DNA from: Rhabditophanes sp. KR3021
Lineage: Eukaryota; Nematoda; Chromadorea; Rhabditida; Alloionematidae
Length of the DNA: 64,000 bases
Assembly: GCA_963281155.1 (NCBI GenBank)
Contig: CAUJLY010000002.1
Location: 7,688,001-7,752,000 of the forward strand
Direction: 5' to 3'
Part shown: in pieces, positions 33,873 through 44,620 of the stretch
How the letters are laid out: the number at the start of each line of letters is the position of its first letter
Position numbering within the stretch: position 1 is the first letter of the stretch
Position numbers and translations under genes: made by a program
The notes under the pieces: model-generated
What the model saw: the letters and a program-made list of their open reading frames with translations, nothing else
Databases searched by the model: none
Told to the model about the DNA's origin: nothing

Positions 33873-34267
33873 ATGTCAAATGTTCCTGCAGTCAAACGTA
33901 AAGTACGAACATCATACTCCCAACCTTTAAAGAGATCTGTAGTTTCTGAAGATCTTCAAGAGCAAACAAATTATGATTTATCAAATTTTGAAATTGATTC
34001 GTTGAATAATGATTTAGATTACTCTGTCAATTCGCTAAATAAGGAGATACTCGTAATAGATAAAACAAGTCAAGGAAGCAACAGTAGGTTTAATTGAAGT
34101 AATTTACCTATAATATTTTTATAGAAGTCATCACATCTAGTTCTACTTCAAAGTATAAATTTCATTTTGAAATAAATAGTAATATTGCAGCTTGTAAGCA
34201 TTGTAATAAAGAAATCAACATTACAAATGGTCGATTAAACATCTTATTATTTATAATGCTGAAATGA
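33873..34267 (+). pseudogene. hAT transposase N-terminal relic (BED finger)
   Basis: The ATG at 33873 (in a poly-purine context) opens a 71-codon basic/acidic leader. A 43-bp GTAGGT..TATAG intron-like gap joins in frame to 'KYKFHFEINSN', then 'ACKHCNKEI', the Cys pair of a BED finger. The His pair is not found: the frame stops at 34267. The following 150 bp keep coding-like words but with stops. Read as a broken transposase start. Confidence 0.55.
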
Positions 34268-34495
34268 TTGAAAAAAGGGGATTTAGTCAATGAAGAATTA
34301 CTCATCCATCCTGATCTTAAAATTGAGAACAAAAAATTAGGTTCAATTGAAGAAAAATTGAATTTAAAACTCATTGATGAGTAACTATGAGTGATTCCAA
34401 AAAAAATTTCTTTCCAGACAAAATATAAAAGAAATTTATAATAAACGTAATATACCACTTTTTTCAAAAAAGCTATAAATTATTTCTCAAAATAA

Positions 34496-34720
34496 TCACT
34501 TCATCTTGAAGTTGTTTGTTGGAAAGTTGTGTCTATCTGTTAGCCCTCTTTCGATAAAGGAATTTAATCTCTCACATGGGGAAGCAGAAGATGGACGGAT
34601 GATGGTAGACAAAAATTTAGATAGTCTTGGAAATTGATGTTGATGTCCTTTCCAGAATGTTAGAATATCAGGATACGTTGTCAATTGAGAAACAAATATT
34701 TTTGCATGTTCAAATTGTAT
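34496..34720 (-). pseudogene. hAT transposase C-terminal relic
   Basis: The minus frame contains 'YPDILTFWKGHQHQFPRLSK', then 'SSASPCERLNSF' and 'FPTNNFKMK', the hAT dimerisation domain (WW-x-x-H..PRLS..ASSA-ER). There is no upstream transposase body in frame. It faces the N-terminal relic on the opposite strand, so either an inversion occurred or these are two insertions. Confidence 0.65.
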
Positions 34721-34840
34721 CAAGAATCCAAGTTTGTATTTATGTGTTTCGATATATTTCTTATGAAAAAATGAATTAATAACATTATAAAAGTATACAT
34801 AAATATTTTGCACACTCTTCATATAATTATCAAAATTGTA

Positions 34841-35867
34841 ATGATTAATCTGGATTTATTTTGCTACATTTATGAATGTTACGATGATCTAACTTTGTAT
34901 ATAACAGATTTGATCACAATTTTAACAATTTTATTACATTTGACTGTGATAATATTTTTACTTTACTATGCCAAAGACATATCAAAAGGATATGTTAAGT
35001 TTTTGATATGTAACCAATTGTTTTGTTTATTTTATGCAATATGGGTTGGAATTATTTTAAGACCTAGAGTTTATATAAAGACATTTGTTGTTACATGTAC
35101 GGGTTTTTTGAAGTATTTTGAACCAAATGGCTGCTCGTTTGGAGGTGTAAGTTATCGTTAATAAATTTATATTACACTTTTAGTTGCTTGCTTACACTCT
35201 TGTATTTATGGAATGGTTCTCATTAAATATTGATATTCTAATTCGTAGAAATGTATTTTTTAATACTAAGAAATTGTTTAAATTGAGCATAGGGCAAAAA
35301 TGGCTTTATTGTTCGAGCATTGTGTTTGTGCTCATAATACTTTTTTCAGCATACAAATCAGAAATAAGAACAAGAACAATTATAATTGAAATGTACCATA
35401 ATGAAACTTCAACAAAAAGTCGAATAATTAATAAATCAAATATTTCACTATTGGCCTATAATAAAAATTCTATTTTTGCATTCCTATTAGTATTTTTTTT
35501 CACAATAGTAATCGGATTATTATTTATATCCTATTGCCATATGTATGTCACCTTAATCAGACATTTCAAAGAAAATGTGAGCAAAATTAAAAACATTAAA
35601 TTAAAAGAAAAATATACTCCTATTATTAGATATTATAATTTACAAGCAATGGGCGTAATATGTTTAGTTCTTATTCCAAATGTCATTGCTGGCTCTATAA
35701 TATTTGTGTTTAATGATATCGAAGCACTAAAGTTTATACTTGAATCAGGAAACAATGTTGTTTCAAGTTCAATGGTGATTCCAAATTATAAGTCAATTAT
35801 TATTCTGTGGTATTATTGGAAAATCAGATATCAAAAGAAAATACCACTAAAGATTGTAGCAAAATAA
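34841..35867 (+). CDS. Serpentine (7TM) receptor (two exons)
   Basis: Exons 34841-35146 and 35184-35867 join over a 37-bp GTAAGT..TTTAG intron in phase 0, giving 329 residues. The unspliced frame stops in the intron. Helices: TM1 'DLITILTILLHLTVIIFLLY', a cysteine-bearing extracellular loop ('FEPNGCSFGG'), TM5 'FAFLLVFFFTIVIGLLFISY', a basic loop 'HFKENVSKIKNIKLKEKY', and TM7 'IPNYKSIIILWYYWKIRY'. The family is uncertain among Sra/Srb/Str-like groups. The start lies 120 bp past the hAT relic, so regulatory DNA may have been affected. Confidence 0.75.
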
Positions 35868-36933
35868 ATAATATTATTTAATCGAATATTAATAACATTT
35901 TATTAATGAATTATAAGAATGATTCATTTTTGTATTATTACTCCATTGTAAATGAGAAAATATTTTTTGTATTTACAAAATATCTATCTTGGAAAAGAGT
36001 TAATAAAAAATGTTTTGCATAGGAATTAGTTCCTTATATTTACGGTATTAATAAACAAGACTATAAAAAATAAGAAGATTTATATCATATGTATAATAAA
36101 ATCCACTTTGCTTTATTTATTATTCTGTCTGTACATGATTCCCGTGTTGAAAAAAGTGTATTTGATAAAAAATTCCATTTCAAATATAAAAACATTTACA
36201 ATATGCCATGTATAACTATCAAAAGTATTTAAATGTTTACTATTCAGAATGCCACTTCTCTGAAGTAGAAGTCAAAAAAATAACTAAATTTAATAATGAA
36301 TCTATGAGGCCCACAGGAGGCCGCTGTACCATATAGTGACCAAACATTTTTTTTAAATAAAATCAAAGAGTTGATATGCTCAAACTTATACTCATTAGAA
36401 AGAACATTAAAAACTGTAATAAAAGCGGCGAAGCCGTGTATTCGACTAGTTTATTAAATGTTTACACCCAAAATCCTATCAACCTTGATCACAAAACACC
36501 GAAAATTAATTAAAACGGTTCGTACGTTAATAAATGCTAAAAACAACATGTTATAACAATAAAGAACTTTAATGGAACATGACAAAAACATCATGTTTGC
36601 AGAAGTATAAATCTAATTTAACACAGATATGTTATTCATTGAGGTTTAAACTACAAAACCTCGTGAATATTGATGTTCATAAGTTTACGCCATCCCATAT
36701 AACATATTTGAATCCATTGATATTTGTTGGTTCGAGTGATTGTCAAACAATAAAACGAGTAATCTAATACACGGACAACAAAAGGATAAACTGTTATTTT
36801 TATAGTTGACCTGTTTTTTGTATAACTTAATTTACTAAATCTTCATTAATATGCCAAATAAACAACTTTTTAAAGGTATTTAATACAAAATTCCCATACA
36901 ATTCATACAACTGATTTGATTGTGTATTAAGCT
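35868..36933. other. Intergenic, no gene seen
   Basis: AT-rich. A GC-richer island at 36302-36345 (gaggcccacaggaggccg) and a small ggcgaagcc hairpin near 36425 are noted, without a known role. A short ORF at 36579-36767 is not convincing. Confidence 0.5.
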
Positions 36934-37356
36934 ATGGAAAGCAAAAATACTATTTTGTCAACTGTTACCATTATTGGCATTGTATTGGTAATGTCCTATG
37001 AGGCTGCAGCAAGTACTGCAAGTGTAAATGCATGCAAAAATGAAAAGGCTGGACTAGCCGTTTGTTTATCTAAATGCCCAAAGGATGCTTGTATCGGAAT
37101 TAATTGTTTATTAGTAAAGACAAGTACGGTTGACTGCGTTCTTGCTTGTCCAGTTAATATCAAATGTGCTGGAACAGCTGCTCAGAAAAACGAGTGTAAG
37201 AAAGTTCAAATTGGCCTAGAGATTTGTATAGGTCAATGCATCAAGAAAAACATTTGCATCGGTGTGGATTGTCTAACTACAAATAAGAATCTTCTAGTAT
37301 GTGCCAATAAATGCGCATCTACAAATGATGGAGTTAATTGTGCTACGCTTGGATGA
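36934..37356 (+). CDS. Secreted cysteine-rich protein with two internal repeats
   Basis: A single exon of 140 residues. A signal peptide ('TVTIIGIVLVMSYEAAA', about 10-26) is followed by two homologous blocks of about 48 residues, 'ACKNEKAGLAVCLSKCPKD' (33-) and 'ECKKVQIGLEICIGQCIKK' (86-), each with 'CIGINCL' or 'CIGVDCL' and eight cysteines in the same order. This is clear internal duplication of a small disulfide-rich domain. No known family is recognised. AT-rich flanks; polyadenylation signals follow. Expected in extracellular space. Confidence 0.68.
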   Translation: MESKNTILSTVTIIGIVLVMSYEAAASTASVNACKNEKAGLAVCLSKCPKDACIGINCLLVKTSTVDCVLACPVNIKCAGTAAQKNECKKVQIGLEICIGQCIKKNICIGVDCLTTNKNLLVCANKCASTNDGVNCATLG

Positions 37357-37547
37357 AAAAACTAACGAGTTATAATATTTTGATGCAAAGTGAACAAATT
37401 ACGATGTTCTATTTAATAATGTATATATAAATACACATTTTTTGTTTTTAAATATTTTTAGACAAATAACCTTTTTTTAATTTTATAACACAAAAACAAC
37501 GAGTAAATGATCAAAAAACTGTTAAAACATTAAAAAACTTAAACATA

Positions 37548-37679
37548 TTTGCCCAATGAAACTTCAAAAGTATTAGCTTCATGCATAATAATCTCTTCTA
37601 CTTTTTCTGGTGGTAGCCTGTTTCGCAACTTATTAGATAATAAATGAGAAACTGTTGAAGCTAACCTTTCAGAGTCAAA
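37548..37679 (-). pseudogene. hAT transposase C-terminal relic
   Basis: A 43-codon open frame, 'FDSERLASTVSHLLSNKL' then 'RNRLPPEKVEEIIMHEAN', matching the last part of hAT dimerisation domains (SER-x-FS..RNRL-x-PE-x-VE). Nothing transposase-like precedes it on this strand. Confidence 0.6.
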
Positions 37680-37829
37680 CTACTTGGTGGACAAGAGAAA
37701 TAGATGTTATCAACTCTTTTTACATTGTCTCCTAACAATGTCCTTTTAGTTTCTCATACCATACTTTACCCATCTTTTATATATCTTTATTTGTATTGTA
37801 AGGCGATCTTATATCACCTTTGCCACTTT

Positions 37830-38480
37830 TGTTGTATAGATTAAAATGTCGTTATCACACCATTAATGCTCATACTAAGGTACTATTAATAAAAGTTATT
37901 GCATATCTGGACGTATTTATAACACTGTCTTTTATGAATACTGGGAACTCACAAATTGCTCTTTTAACCTTTAGAAGCTTTTTGGGCTGGAGCTTTAGCA
38001 GAAACATAGATGAGGCCCAAAGAATTTTACTCAATTATGCCAATTATTAGACATATTGGAGTAATGCCTAAAATTTATGAATTTGTCAATAAGAAACGTT
38101 TGGCTGACAGGGAAGGGTTTCCTTTAAGACCTTAGTTTGTTGAGCCACCGATGTAGATGTACAAAGCAACTTATCTAGAACTTGCAGCAGGCAACCGTTG
38201 CACAATCAATTTAATGTCAAAAGCATCGTTTGGTTATGCAACTGTTAAGAACGTTATCAGTGGGCAATTAGATAATGGGATAAAATAATTTTTTCTTGCT
38301 GAAACTGTCAAATACCTTTATTTAATACTTAGCGGAGACAATTTTATTCACAATGACGGAACTAGTGCCAGAATCATTAAAACATCAAACGGAAAATGAG
38401 CTGTTGAGGGTAGTGGTTATATTTTCAATACTGAAGCTCCTCCAATTGACTCAGCTATGCTGTATTGTTGTGATAAAAGA
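37830..38480 (+). pseudogene. EDEM/GH47 alpha-mannosidase-like relic
   Basis: In shifting frames the stretch keeps the order of an EDEM (ER degradation-enhancing mannosidase-like) domain: 'LTFRSFLGWSF', 'EGFPLRP' followed by 'FVEPPM', 'MYKATYLELAAG', 'SFGYATVKNVISGQLDNG', then '[12 protein letters not shown]' and 'GYIFNTEAPPIDSAM'. The family signature is 'FFLAE-x-x-KYLYL' and 'F-x-TE'. Several stops and frameshifts and missing upstream exons show it is dead. Normal EDEM proteins trim mannose from misfolded glycoproteins in the ER. Confidence 0.65.
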
Positions 38481-39660
38481 AAGAAACAAGATAATGATAT
38501 GTTGGAAAAGTTTTAAAATAATGTTAATGTTTTGGAGCTACTTAACATTGATGAAAGTAATGTGGAAGCTTTTTTGGAAAGTAAAATTGATGAAACAGGT
38601 CGAAATTGGAAAAAGAAAATGAGTATGAAAGGATCGACGACAAATTGATAAGTGAAGTTATTGCTGACATAAACAAAAATACCACTTATTTGTCTGTTCC
38701 ACCAGAAGACGAAGCCGAATACAAATAAATAGAAACAATTAATTGTTCATTGATAGTGTTCTTATTACTTTTCAATAAAATCGTCAACTTTGTATTGAAC
38801 GTCAGCAGCAAAATGTTTCACAATAAAACTTGGATCCGAAATTTTAGGTAAACAGAAACTTTAATTTTCTAGAGTTATTTTTATATTGTATCAACTAATA
38901 TTAAAAAAATATGGTTTATAAGCCTAGGCGTCTGGTTACAACTTATAATGAATACGGCGAAAATAGTAAATTGTCTCAACCTCGGCAACAATTGAATCAA
39001 AAGTACTTGCTTGGCGTGTTTATTGCAACAATGCGGAGATAGCTTAAAAAATAATTGGGTATCAATGCTAGAAAAAGGAGTATCCAAAACTCTATACAAA
39101 TTATTAATGAACCATACCTTTTTAATTATTATGAGATAAGAAGAAGAGAACTTAATATATTAAGTTGCGTGGTTGAGGGACCATATAAGGTGGAATGGCT
39201 TAGTGATATATTAGAAATTATTACTTACGATCACTTTAAAACTCTAATGAAGTTACAAATGAAAGCATTCGAACGGAAGAATATGGATGATTTTAGTTTT
39301 GATAACCTAAAATGCAGCCTATCTATATTGGCTAATTTAGAACATTTAATAATTTCCATTAGGTTCCATTATTCAAATTTTTGAACATTTAATGAACTAA
39401 AAAGCATTTCATGTATATTTCCAAAAGCATTTGTTATTTTATACATAAATATGTTTGTTTGTTTTAATAAACCTACCGGCAGTCATTATTATAGCAAAAT
39501 ACCCAGTGATTCACCTAAAACTATATATTTTAATTAGTAATTCAACATTAAATAAAAAAGTCCATTTTATGTTATAAAAACAAACAAATATTGTTGTTCA
39601 AATGAATAATCAAATAGTATTTAACGAATTCGTACAAACCAATTATCATATTGAATTAAA
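38481..39660. other. Intergenic with coding-like scraps
   Basis: 38500-38730 continues the mannosidase relic with acidic coding-like words ('LLNIDESNVEAFLESKIDE'). A 43-codon ATG frame at 38911 and a 109-codon frame at 39055-39384 (starting at TTG, helical, 'VEWLSDILEIITYDHFKTLM') look partly protein-like but match no family and lack proper starts. Probably gene remains. Confidence 0.35.
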
Positions 39661-40158
39661 ATGTGTACGGTTTTTAATATAATAGTGTCGAGTTTATTAC
39701 TTTGTAGTTCTATTTCACAAGCTTCAATTATTAATGGAAAATCTACATCGTATAACTTAGTTTGTTACGCATCTATGAATGGTTTTATATCAAAAGGCTA
39801 TCCAGATGCTCCAGAAACTTCCAAAACATGTGAGCCTTATACTCCATGTATAAGTTATGAACAACATGACTCACAAGTGAATGGTTCTATGAAAGGATGT
39901 TTTTCAGATTATGTTAAATTTAAAGGAAGTGTCCCAGAAATTGGTGTATGTTAATGTTTAGCTTTATCATAATCATAAATTTAGGTGTATACTGGATCTT
40001 TATGTCATACAAATAATAATTCAATCGGTGGAGTTACAAACATTTCTACATTATGTACTTGTTTTTCTGGCAGATGCAATAGTGCTTTAAATTTGAAGTT
40101 TAACAAATCATATTTATTTATTTTGGTTTCGTATTTGTTTTTAAAATTGAATTATTAA
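39661..40158 (+). CDS. Ly6-like, probably GPI-anchored protein (two exons)
   Basis: Exons 39661-39945 and 39985-40158 join over a 39-bp GTATGT..TTTAG intron in phase 0, giving 152 residues. A signal peptide ('FNIIVSSLLLCSSISQAS') is followed by a three-finger-like module from 'LVCYASMNGF' to 'CTCFSGRCNSALN'. The C-terminal hydrophobic stretch 'YLFILVSYLFLKLNY' right after the module is what a GPI-attachment signal looks like. This differs from the relatives at 26383 and 32089, which lack such a tail. Likely on the cell surface. Confidence 0.75.
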
Positions 40159-40419
40159 CTTTTATTCAATTTATGACAGTATCTTTATTATTACTCATCA
40201 ATTCAAGCAATTTAATAAAAAAATTTCTCCTCTTCACGGATATTCTTTGAGTGCCATCTGTATAATTGAAAAAATAACATTAAAATGTCTTGTATTTATT
40301 TCATATAATTGATGCTCATGTTCATTTTGCCATCCTGCTTATTTGATGTTAGCATTCCATGAATAAAGTGTATGACATCTATCATATACATTCAAAGGTT
40401 TGTCGACAAGGACATAAAT
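40159..40419. other. Intergenic
   Basis: Nothing recognised beyond AT-rich sequence. Confidence 0.4.
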
Positions 40420-40970
40420 TTAGCGAAAGTTCATGTTTTCAAGGCTTTCTATCCATTGATTTAGCAATGCAGTGAGAAAGGCTTTTAGAAACTCGCCTTT
40501 GATATGGTCTGGACCACAAGCTTTCCCCACGCTAGTTCTTCTAAGCAAATTACCTACTTCTAAAGTGAATATTTTGGGAACCAAAGAGAAGTTAGGTGAG
40601 GGTAGATCAAAGTACTCAGGTAGATCTCGGTCTACATAAATTTTAGCAAAGGAAGTTTTAACAATGTTTCGGATCGAATCTGGATCGCTTCACAAGACGT
40701 CGTTGGAGTCTAGTAAAAAGGCGATGAAGTTTTGCTTGAAGCAGTTGGCTTTAAAAGCCTTTTTCTACAGAATTAAAGCTTTGACCATTATTCGATGTAA
40801 GTTGAGGTCTTTACTTTCACATATAATTATACAGATTGGCATATAATTCTAGTTCTGAATAAATTATTTTGTCACAAAATCTGTCGCTAAGTTGATTAAC
40901 TAAATTGACAATTTGTTCAATAGAGTGATAAATTTCGTCAAGAAAATAAAGCCAAATGTCTTCGATCTAC
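40420..40970 (-). mobile_element. Non-LTR retrotransposon (LINE) reverse-transcriptase relic
   Basis: 40690-40420 keeps a frame with 'VGKACGPDHIKGEFLKAF', the start of LINE reverse-transcriptase domains (GKA-x-GPD-x-I..E-x-LK), preceded by 'IRNIVKTSFAKIYVDRDLPE'. Further upstream (about 40970-40840) another frame reads 'WLYFLDEIYHSIEQIVN', in the style of the endonuclease-RT linker. Frame breaks and absence of the catalytic YxDD region show a dead fragment. Confidence 0.6.
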
Positions 40971-41461
40971 TAATTAAAGTTATTTATCAGTACCGAATGT
41001 AGGAAATTGACTTTGATTCCCAATAAAAATAGGATTTATGTTAGCGATAGTATTATTGTTATTCACAATAAGTGGTTTCCAAAAAGTTAAACCCGTATTC
41101 TTAAGTACACTTTTTTCTTCATGAACCGAACTTCCTCAAAAGACTAGTTCCGTTCGATCACACAGGAAAAATGTCTTTTTAAGCATCGGCACCATGCTAG
41201 TAGTAAAACACAAAACTTACGACAACCAATCTCTAAAAGACACTGCATCGGAAGATGAAGAAATGTTAATAGATGGAAAATATCTTGTCCGACCAAATAG
41301 GTTCCATCACCACAATTTCTTCCAACAACCTCACAAACCCACTACCAACTATCTCCAAAGACGCTTGTTTAACATTATTTACCGGTATAATCTCCAATAA
41401 CAGTGCAAAAGATGATGAAGATGCGATTTTTAATTTATCATGTAATATTGTAGTTAATTTC
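40971..41461. other. Intergenic
   Basis: Short ORFs at 41194-41400 lack coding character. The UGT relic may begin a little before 41462 but is not recognisable there. Confidence 0.4.
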
Positions 41462-41979
41462 TTAGAAATTAATTCACTAACGAGAACAGCATTTAGAGGA
41501 AAAAGAACTTTAGTTGTACTTATTTTTGGTAAGATTAAAAAATCATGACATCATTAATAAACTTTTAAAAATATTTAAGACGATCAATTGTAAAATGCAG
41601 GATTAATTGAAAAAGCAAAAATTGGCATAGTATGAATAAAAATTATTTAAATGATGCTGATAAATTCGAAAAGAATGTTACGGCTGTTTTAGAAAATCAA
41701 GAATTTAAGGAAATTGCATCAAAATTATCAAAAATGCTACAAAATTGACCCATAAGTTCCGAAGAATTATTAGTCAAGTATTTTGAACTTACCCCTCAAT
41801 TTCCAAATTTAACTATGCTTGATTTAGAAAGTAAAAATCAAACTTTCATTGTCTACTATTTACTTGACGTAATTATACCTTTTATGTTAATTCTTATTTC
41901 AATGCCTATCATTGCATTTTATATTTTCACAAAACTTTGCTTTAAATGCATCAAACGCAACAAAGTTAAAGCTGAATAA
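41462..41979 (+). pseudogene. UDP-glycosyltransferase C-terminal relic
   Basis: Parallel to the end of the intact UGT next door: 'EINSLTRTAFRGKRTLVVLI' matches 'GMNSITELAYRGIRTLCIPI'. A donor (ggtaagatta) and acceptor (tttaag) are kept at the same intron site, then 'ALENQEF'-like text, 'SKLSKMLQN', a TGA, 'PISSEELLVKY', 'LDLESKNQTFIVYYLLDVII' and a lysine-rich tail. It lacks exons 1-2, has in-frame stops and a shift after the intron, so it is a pseudogene made by duplication. Confidence 0.8.
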
Positions 41980-42461
41980 TCTATTTTTGTGAACAATAAA
42001 ATGTACTATGAACTACAATCATTTATATAAAATAAAGTATGGGTACGTATCTGATTAAGTAAGTATAAAACAATCTTATCGGATGATTATTTTGAAAGTT
42101 TTAAGCTAGCATGAAGAACAAACTAATATCATTAATAAAAATACGAACTACATATTTAAAATGCGTAAAAAAGGTAATTCTCTAATTTAGAAAAATTATC
42201 ACACAAATAATCAAATTGAATGTATTCTATACACAAATTTACTCAAGACATTTGAGCTGAAATCAGAACTTAGTCTCAAGGTGTCTTCACTCTCAAACTA
42301 CTATTTTACACAAAAAAGACTGATAGTACCATTTAAGCAACAATATAGTTTCTTCTTCACATGATAACCAGCCATATTTATATATTCTTTTGTAAATTAG
42401 ATAAAAACTTATATACTTAAGTCAAAAATTTATACACATAAATTTATTATATTGACACAAA
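41980..42461. other. Intergenic, UGT upstream region
   Basis: AT-rich spacer between the UGT relic and intact UGT; holds the promoter of the latter. No motif assigned. Confidence 0.45.
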
Positions 42462-44179
42462 ATGCTGAAGGTTTATAGTTTGCTTTTGGCGGTGATTGCC
42501 TTATTTACTGTTATTGAATCGTATAAAATATTAATTTATAATCCTAAAATTGGCTTTTCACATGTAGCTTTTGCTTCGCAGATTGCCGATGTTTTGGTTG
42601 ATGCAGGACATGAGGTGGTTGTGGCGACAGTTGACATGGATCTTGATATCAAGCATAAGGGGGCTAATAAGGCTAGAATCTATCAAATTAAGAGTAATGC
42701 TGAATGTATTGAGACGTTGACGAAAAATCCTTTGAAGGATATGATGTGGAATATGTCTGATGATGCTGTTTCGCAATTTCAGGTGGGTGATTTTATATGT
42801 ATTTTAATATTAGTAATTTTGTAGATGTTCAGAGTATTTTTCCATGCTCAAGAATTGACTAGATCTGATATAATTAAAGACAAAGAATTAGCTGAATTTG
42901 TCTTAGCTGAAAAATTCGACTTTGCTTATACTGAAATATTTAACCTTTATATGATTGCTATGTTCAAACACTGGAATATTCCTGCATATGCCGTGGGAAC
43001 AGCAACATGTCTAGCCGAAAATCATTACTCTATCTTTGGAGTTGCCTTTGCACCAAGTTACATGCCAATTATGATAGCTGGATCCTCAGACAAAATGACT
43101 TATTATGAAAGAGCAAAAAATTTAGCTTCATTTGCTTTTTCTAAGTTCTTTTTTACTTATAATAGAGAAATGTTTACAGGTGAAGAAGAAATTAATGCTG
43201 CACTTGGTGAAAATGTCTTTTCAACGGAAAAAGATATTGCCGAATCTTCCTTTATCTTTTTAAATTCACACCCATTCCTCGAACTGCCTAATGCTAAAGC
43301 TCCAAAAATGATTGAAGTTAGTGGAATTGGTATTCCGGAACCTAAGCCATTAGACAAATATTGGTTGGATATTTTAAATTTAAGAACAGATACTATTTTG
43401 ATTAGCTTCGGTAGCTTGGCAAAATCTTCAAAAATGCCAGCTCAAATGCAACAGGGAATTGTTAATGCTATCAAGGCAATGCCAGACAAAACTTTTATTT
43501 GGAAATATGAGACACCTGAAGATAATGTAATTCCAAAGTTAGATAATTTAATTTTATCTAATTGGGTTCCTCAAAATGATTTATTAAATAATAAAAAGTT
43601 ATCGTTGTTTGTAACTCATGGAGGTAAGTTATCAATTTGTTTGTTTGTTAATTAATTTGCTTGAGGTATGAATAGTATTACGGAATTAGCGTATAGAGGA
43701 ATAAGAACTTTATGCATCCCAATTTTCGGTAAGATTATATAACATCCTGCTAATAATATTAAAAAATTTAAGGAGATCAAATGAAAAATGCCAAACTTGT
43801 TTCAAGAGCTAAGATCGGCATAGTAATGGCTAAAGAAGATCTAATATTTGGAGAAAAAATTAAAGCCAACATTCTAGGAGTTTTAGAAAATACAGAATTT
43901 AAAGAAAATGCCATCAGACTTTCCAAGATGATGAATAATAGACCCATCAGTTCAAAAGACTTATTAGTAAAACATGTAGAATTTGCTGCTCAATTCAAAA
44001 AATTACCAATGCTTGACTTAGAAAGCATAAACCAATCATTTATAGTTTATTATTTGTTAGATATTATCGTGCCTTTTGTCCTATTATTGTTACTTTTGTT
44101 TTACATTTCCTTTAAGGTGACGTCTAAAATACTTTCATGTGTATTTGGATCGAAAAGTTTCAAAGAAAAGAGAGATTAA
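42462..44179 (+). CDS. UDP-glycosyltransferase (four exons)
   Basis: Exons 42462-42782, 42825-43623, 43666-43728 and 43773-44179 give 529 residues, the usual UGT length; introns are 42, 42 and 44 bp. A signal peptide (1-20) is followed by 'IGFSHVAFASQIADVLVDAG' with the catalytic His. The UGT signature runs through 'SNWVPQNDLLNNKKL', 'VTHGG', 'MNSITELAYRGIR' and 'IPIFGDQ', which is only restored by splicing exons 2-4. The C-terminus has a transmembrane helix ('YYLLDIIVPFVLLLLLLFYI') and a lysine-rich cytosolic tail. It would add sugar to small hydrophobic compounds in the ER lumen (detoxification). A relic copy lies just upstream. Confidence 0.92.
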
Positions 44180-44620
44180 TTTAATAAAGTTAGTTAGAAT
44201 ATAAATTGTGTGTAATATATTTGCCTAAATTATATATTAGGACAAAAAAGTGACATTCTTGTCTGATGAATTTCCATGCAAATACCATCCAAGTTGCTTT
44301 AAAAAATACCTAAGGATCATACTAGTTCTGTGTGGAAGGAGCATCATTTAAATAAATGGCATTCAAAATGTGTTAATCAGTTTTTGAAAATGTATAATTG
44401 CATGCGTCTCTGGAATATTATTTTTCAAAGATACAAATATTTAGATTTATTATCTACATTTGATGTAGAATTACCAGTTGTGATCAGAAATTATAAAACT
44501 CCACCACATTCTTATCTCCAAATACACTGATAGCAATCCTTACATAACTACGTTTCCTTCTCTCAAACAAGCAATTTTCTACTTTGTGCAGAAATACCTT
44601 TTACTTCACTAAATTAAGAA
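44180..44620. other. Intergenic
   Basis: AT-rich spacer; an ORF at 44330-44530 has little coding character. Contains the promoter of the BTB-kelch gene. Confidence 0.4.

Noticed and set aside
36729..36740. GGTTCGAGT resembling a tRNA B box
   Set aside because: No A box, acceptor or anticodon stems at the right distances. No tRNA gene could be supported by eye anywhere in the window.
44330..44530. 66-codon plus ORF between UGT and BTB-kelch
   Set aside because: No family and several alternative frames equally open; likely chance.
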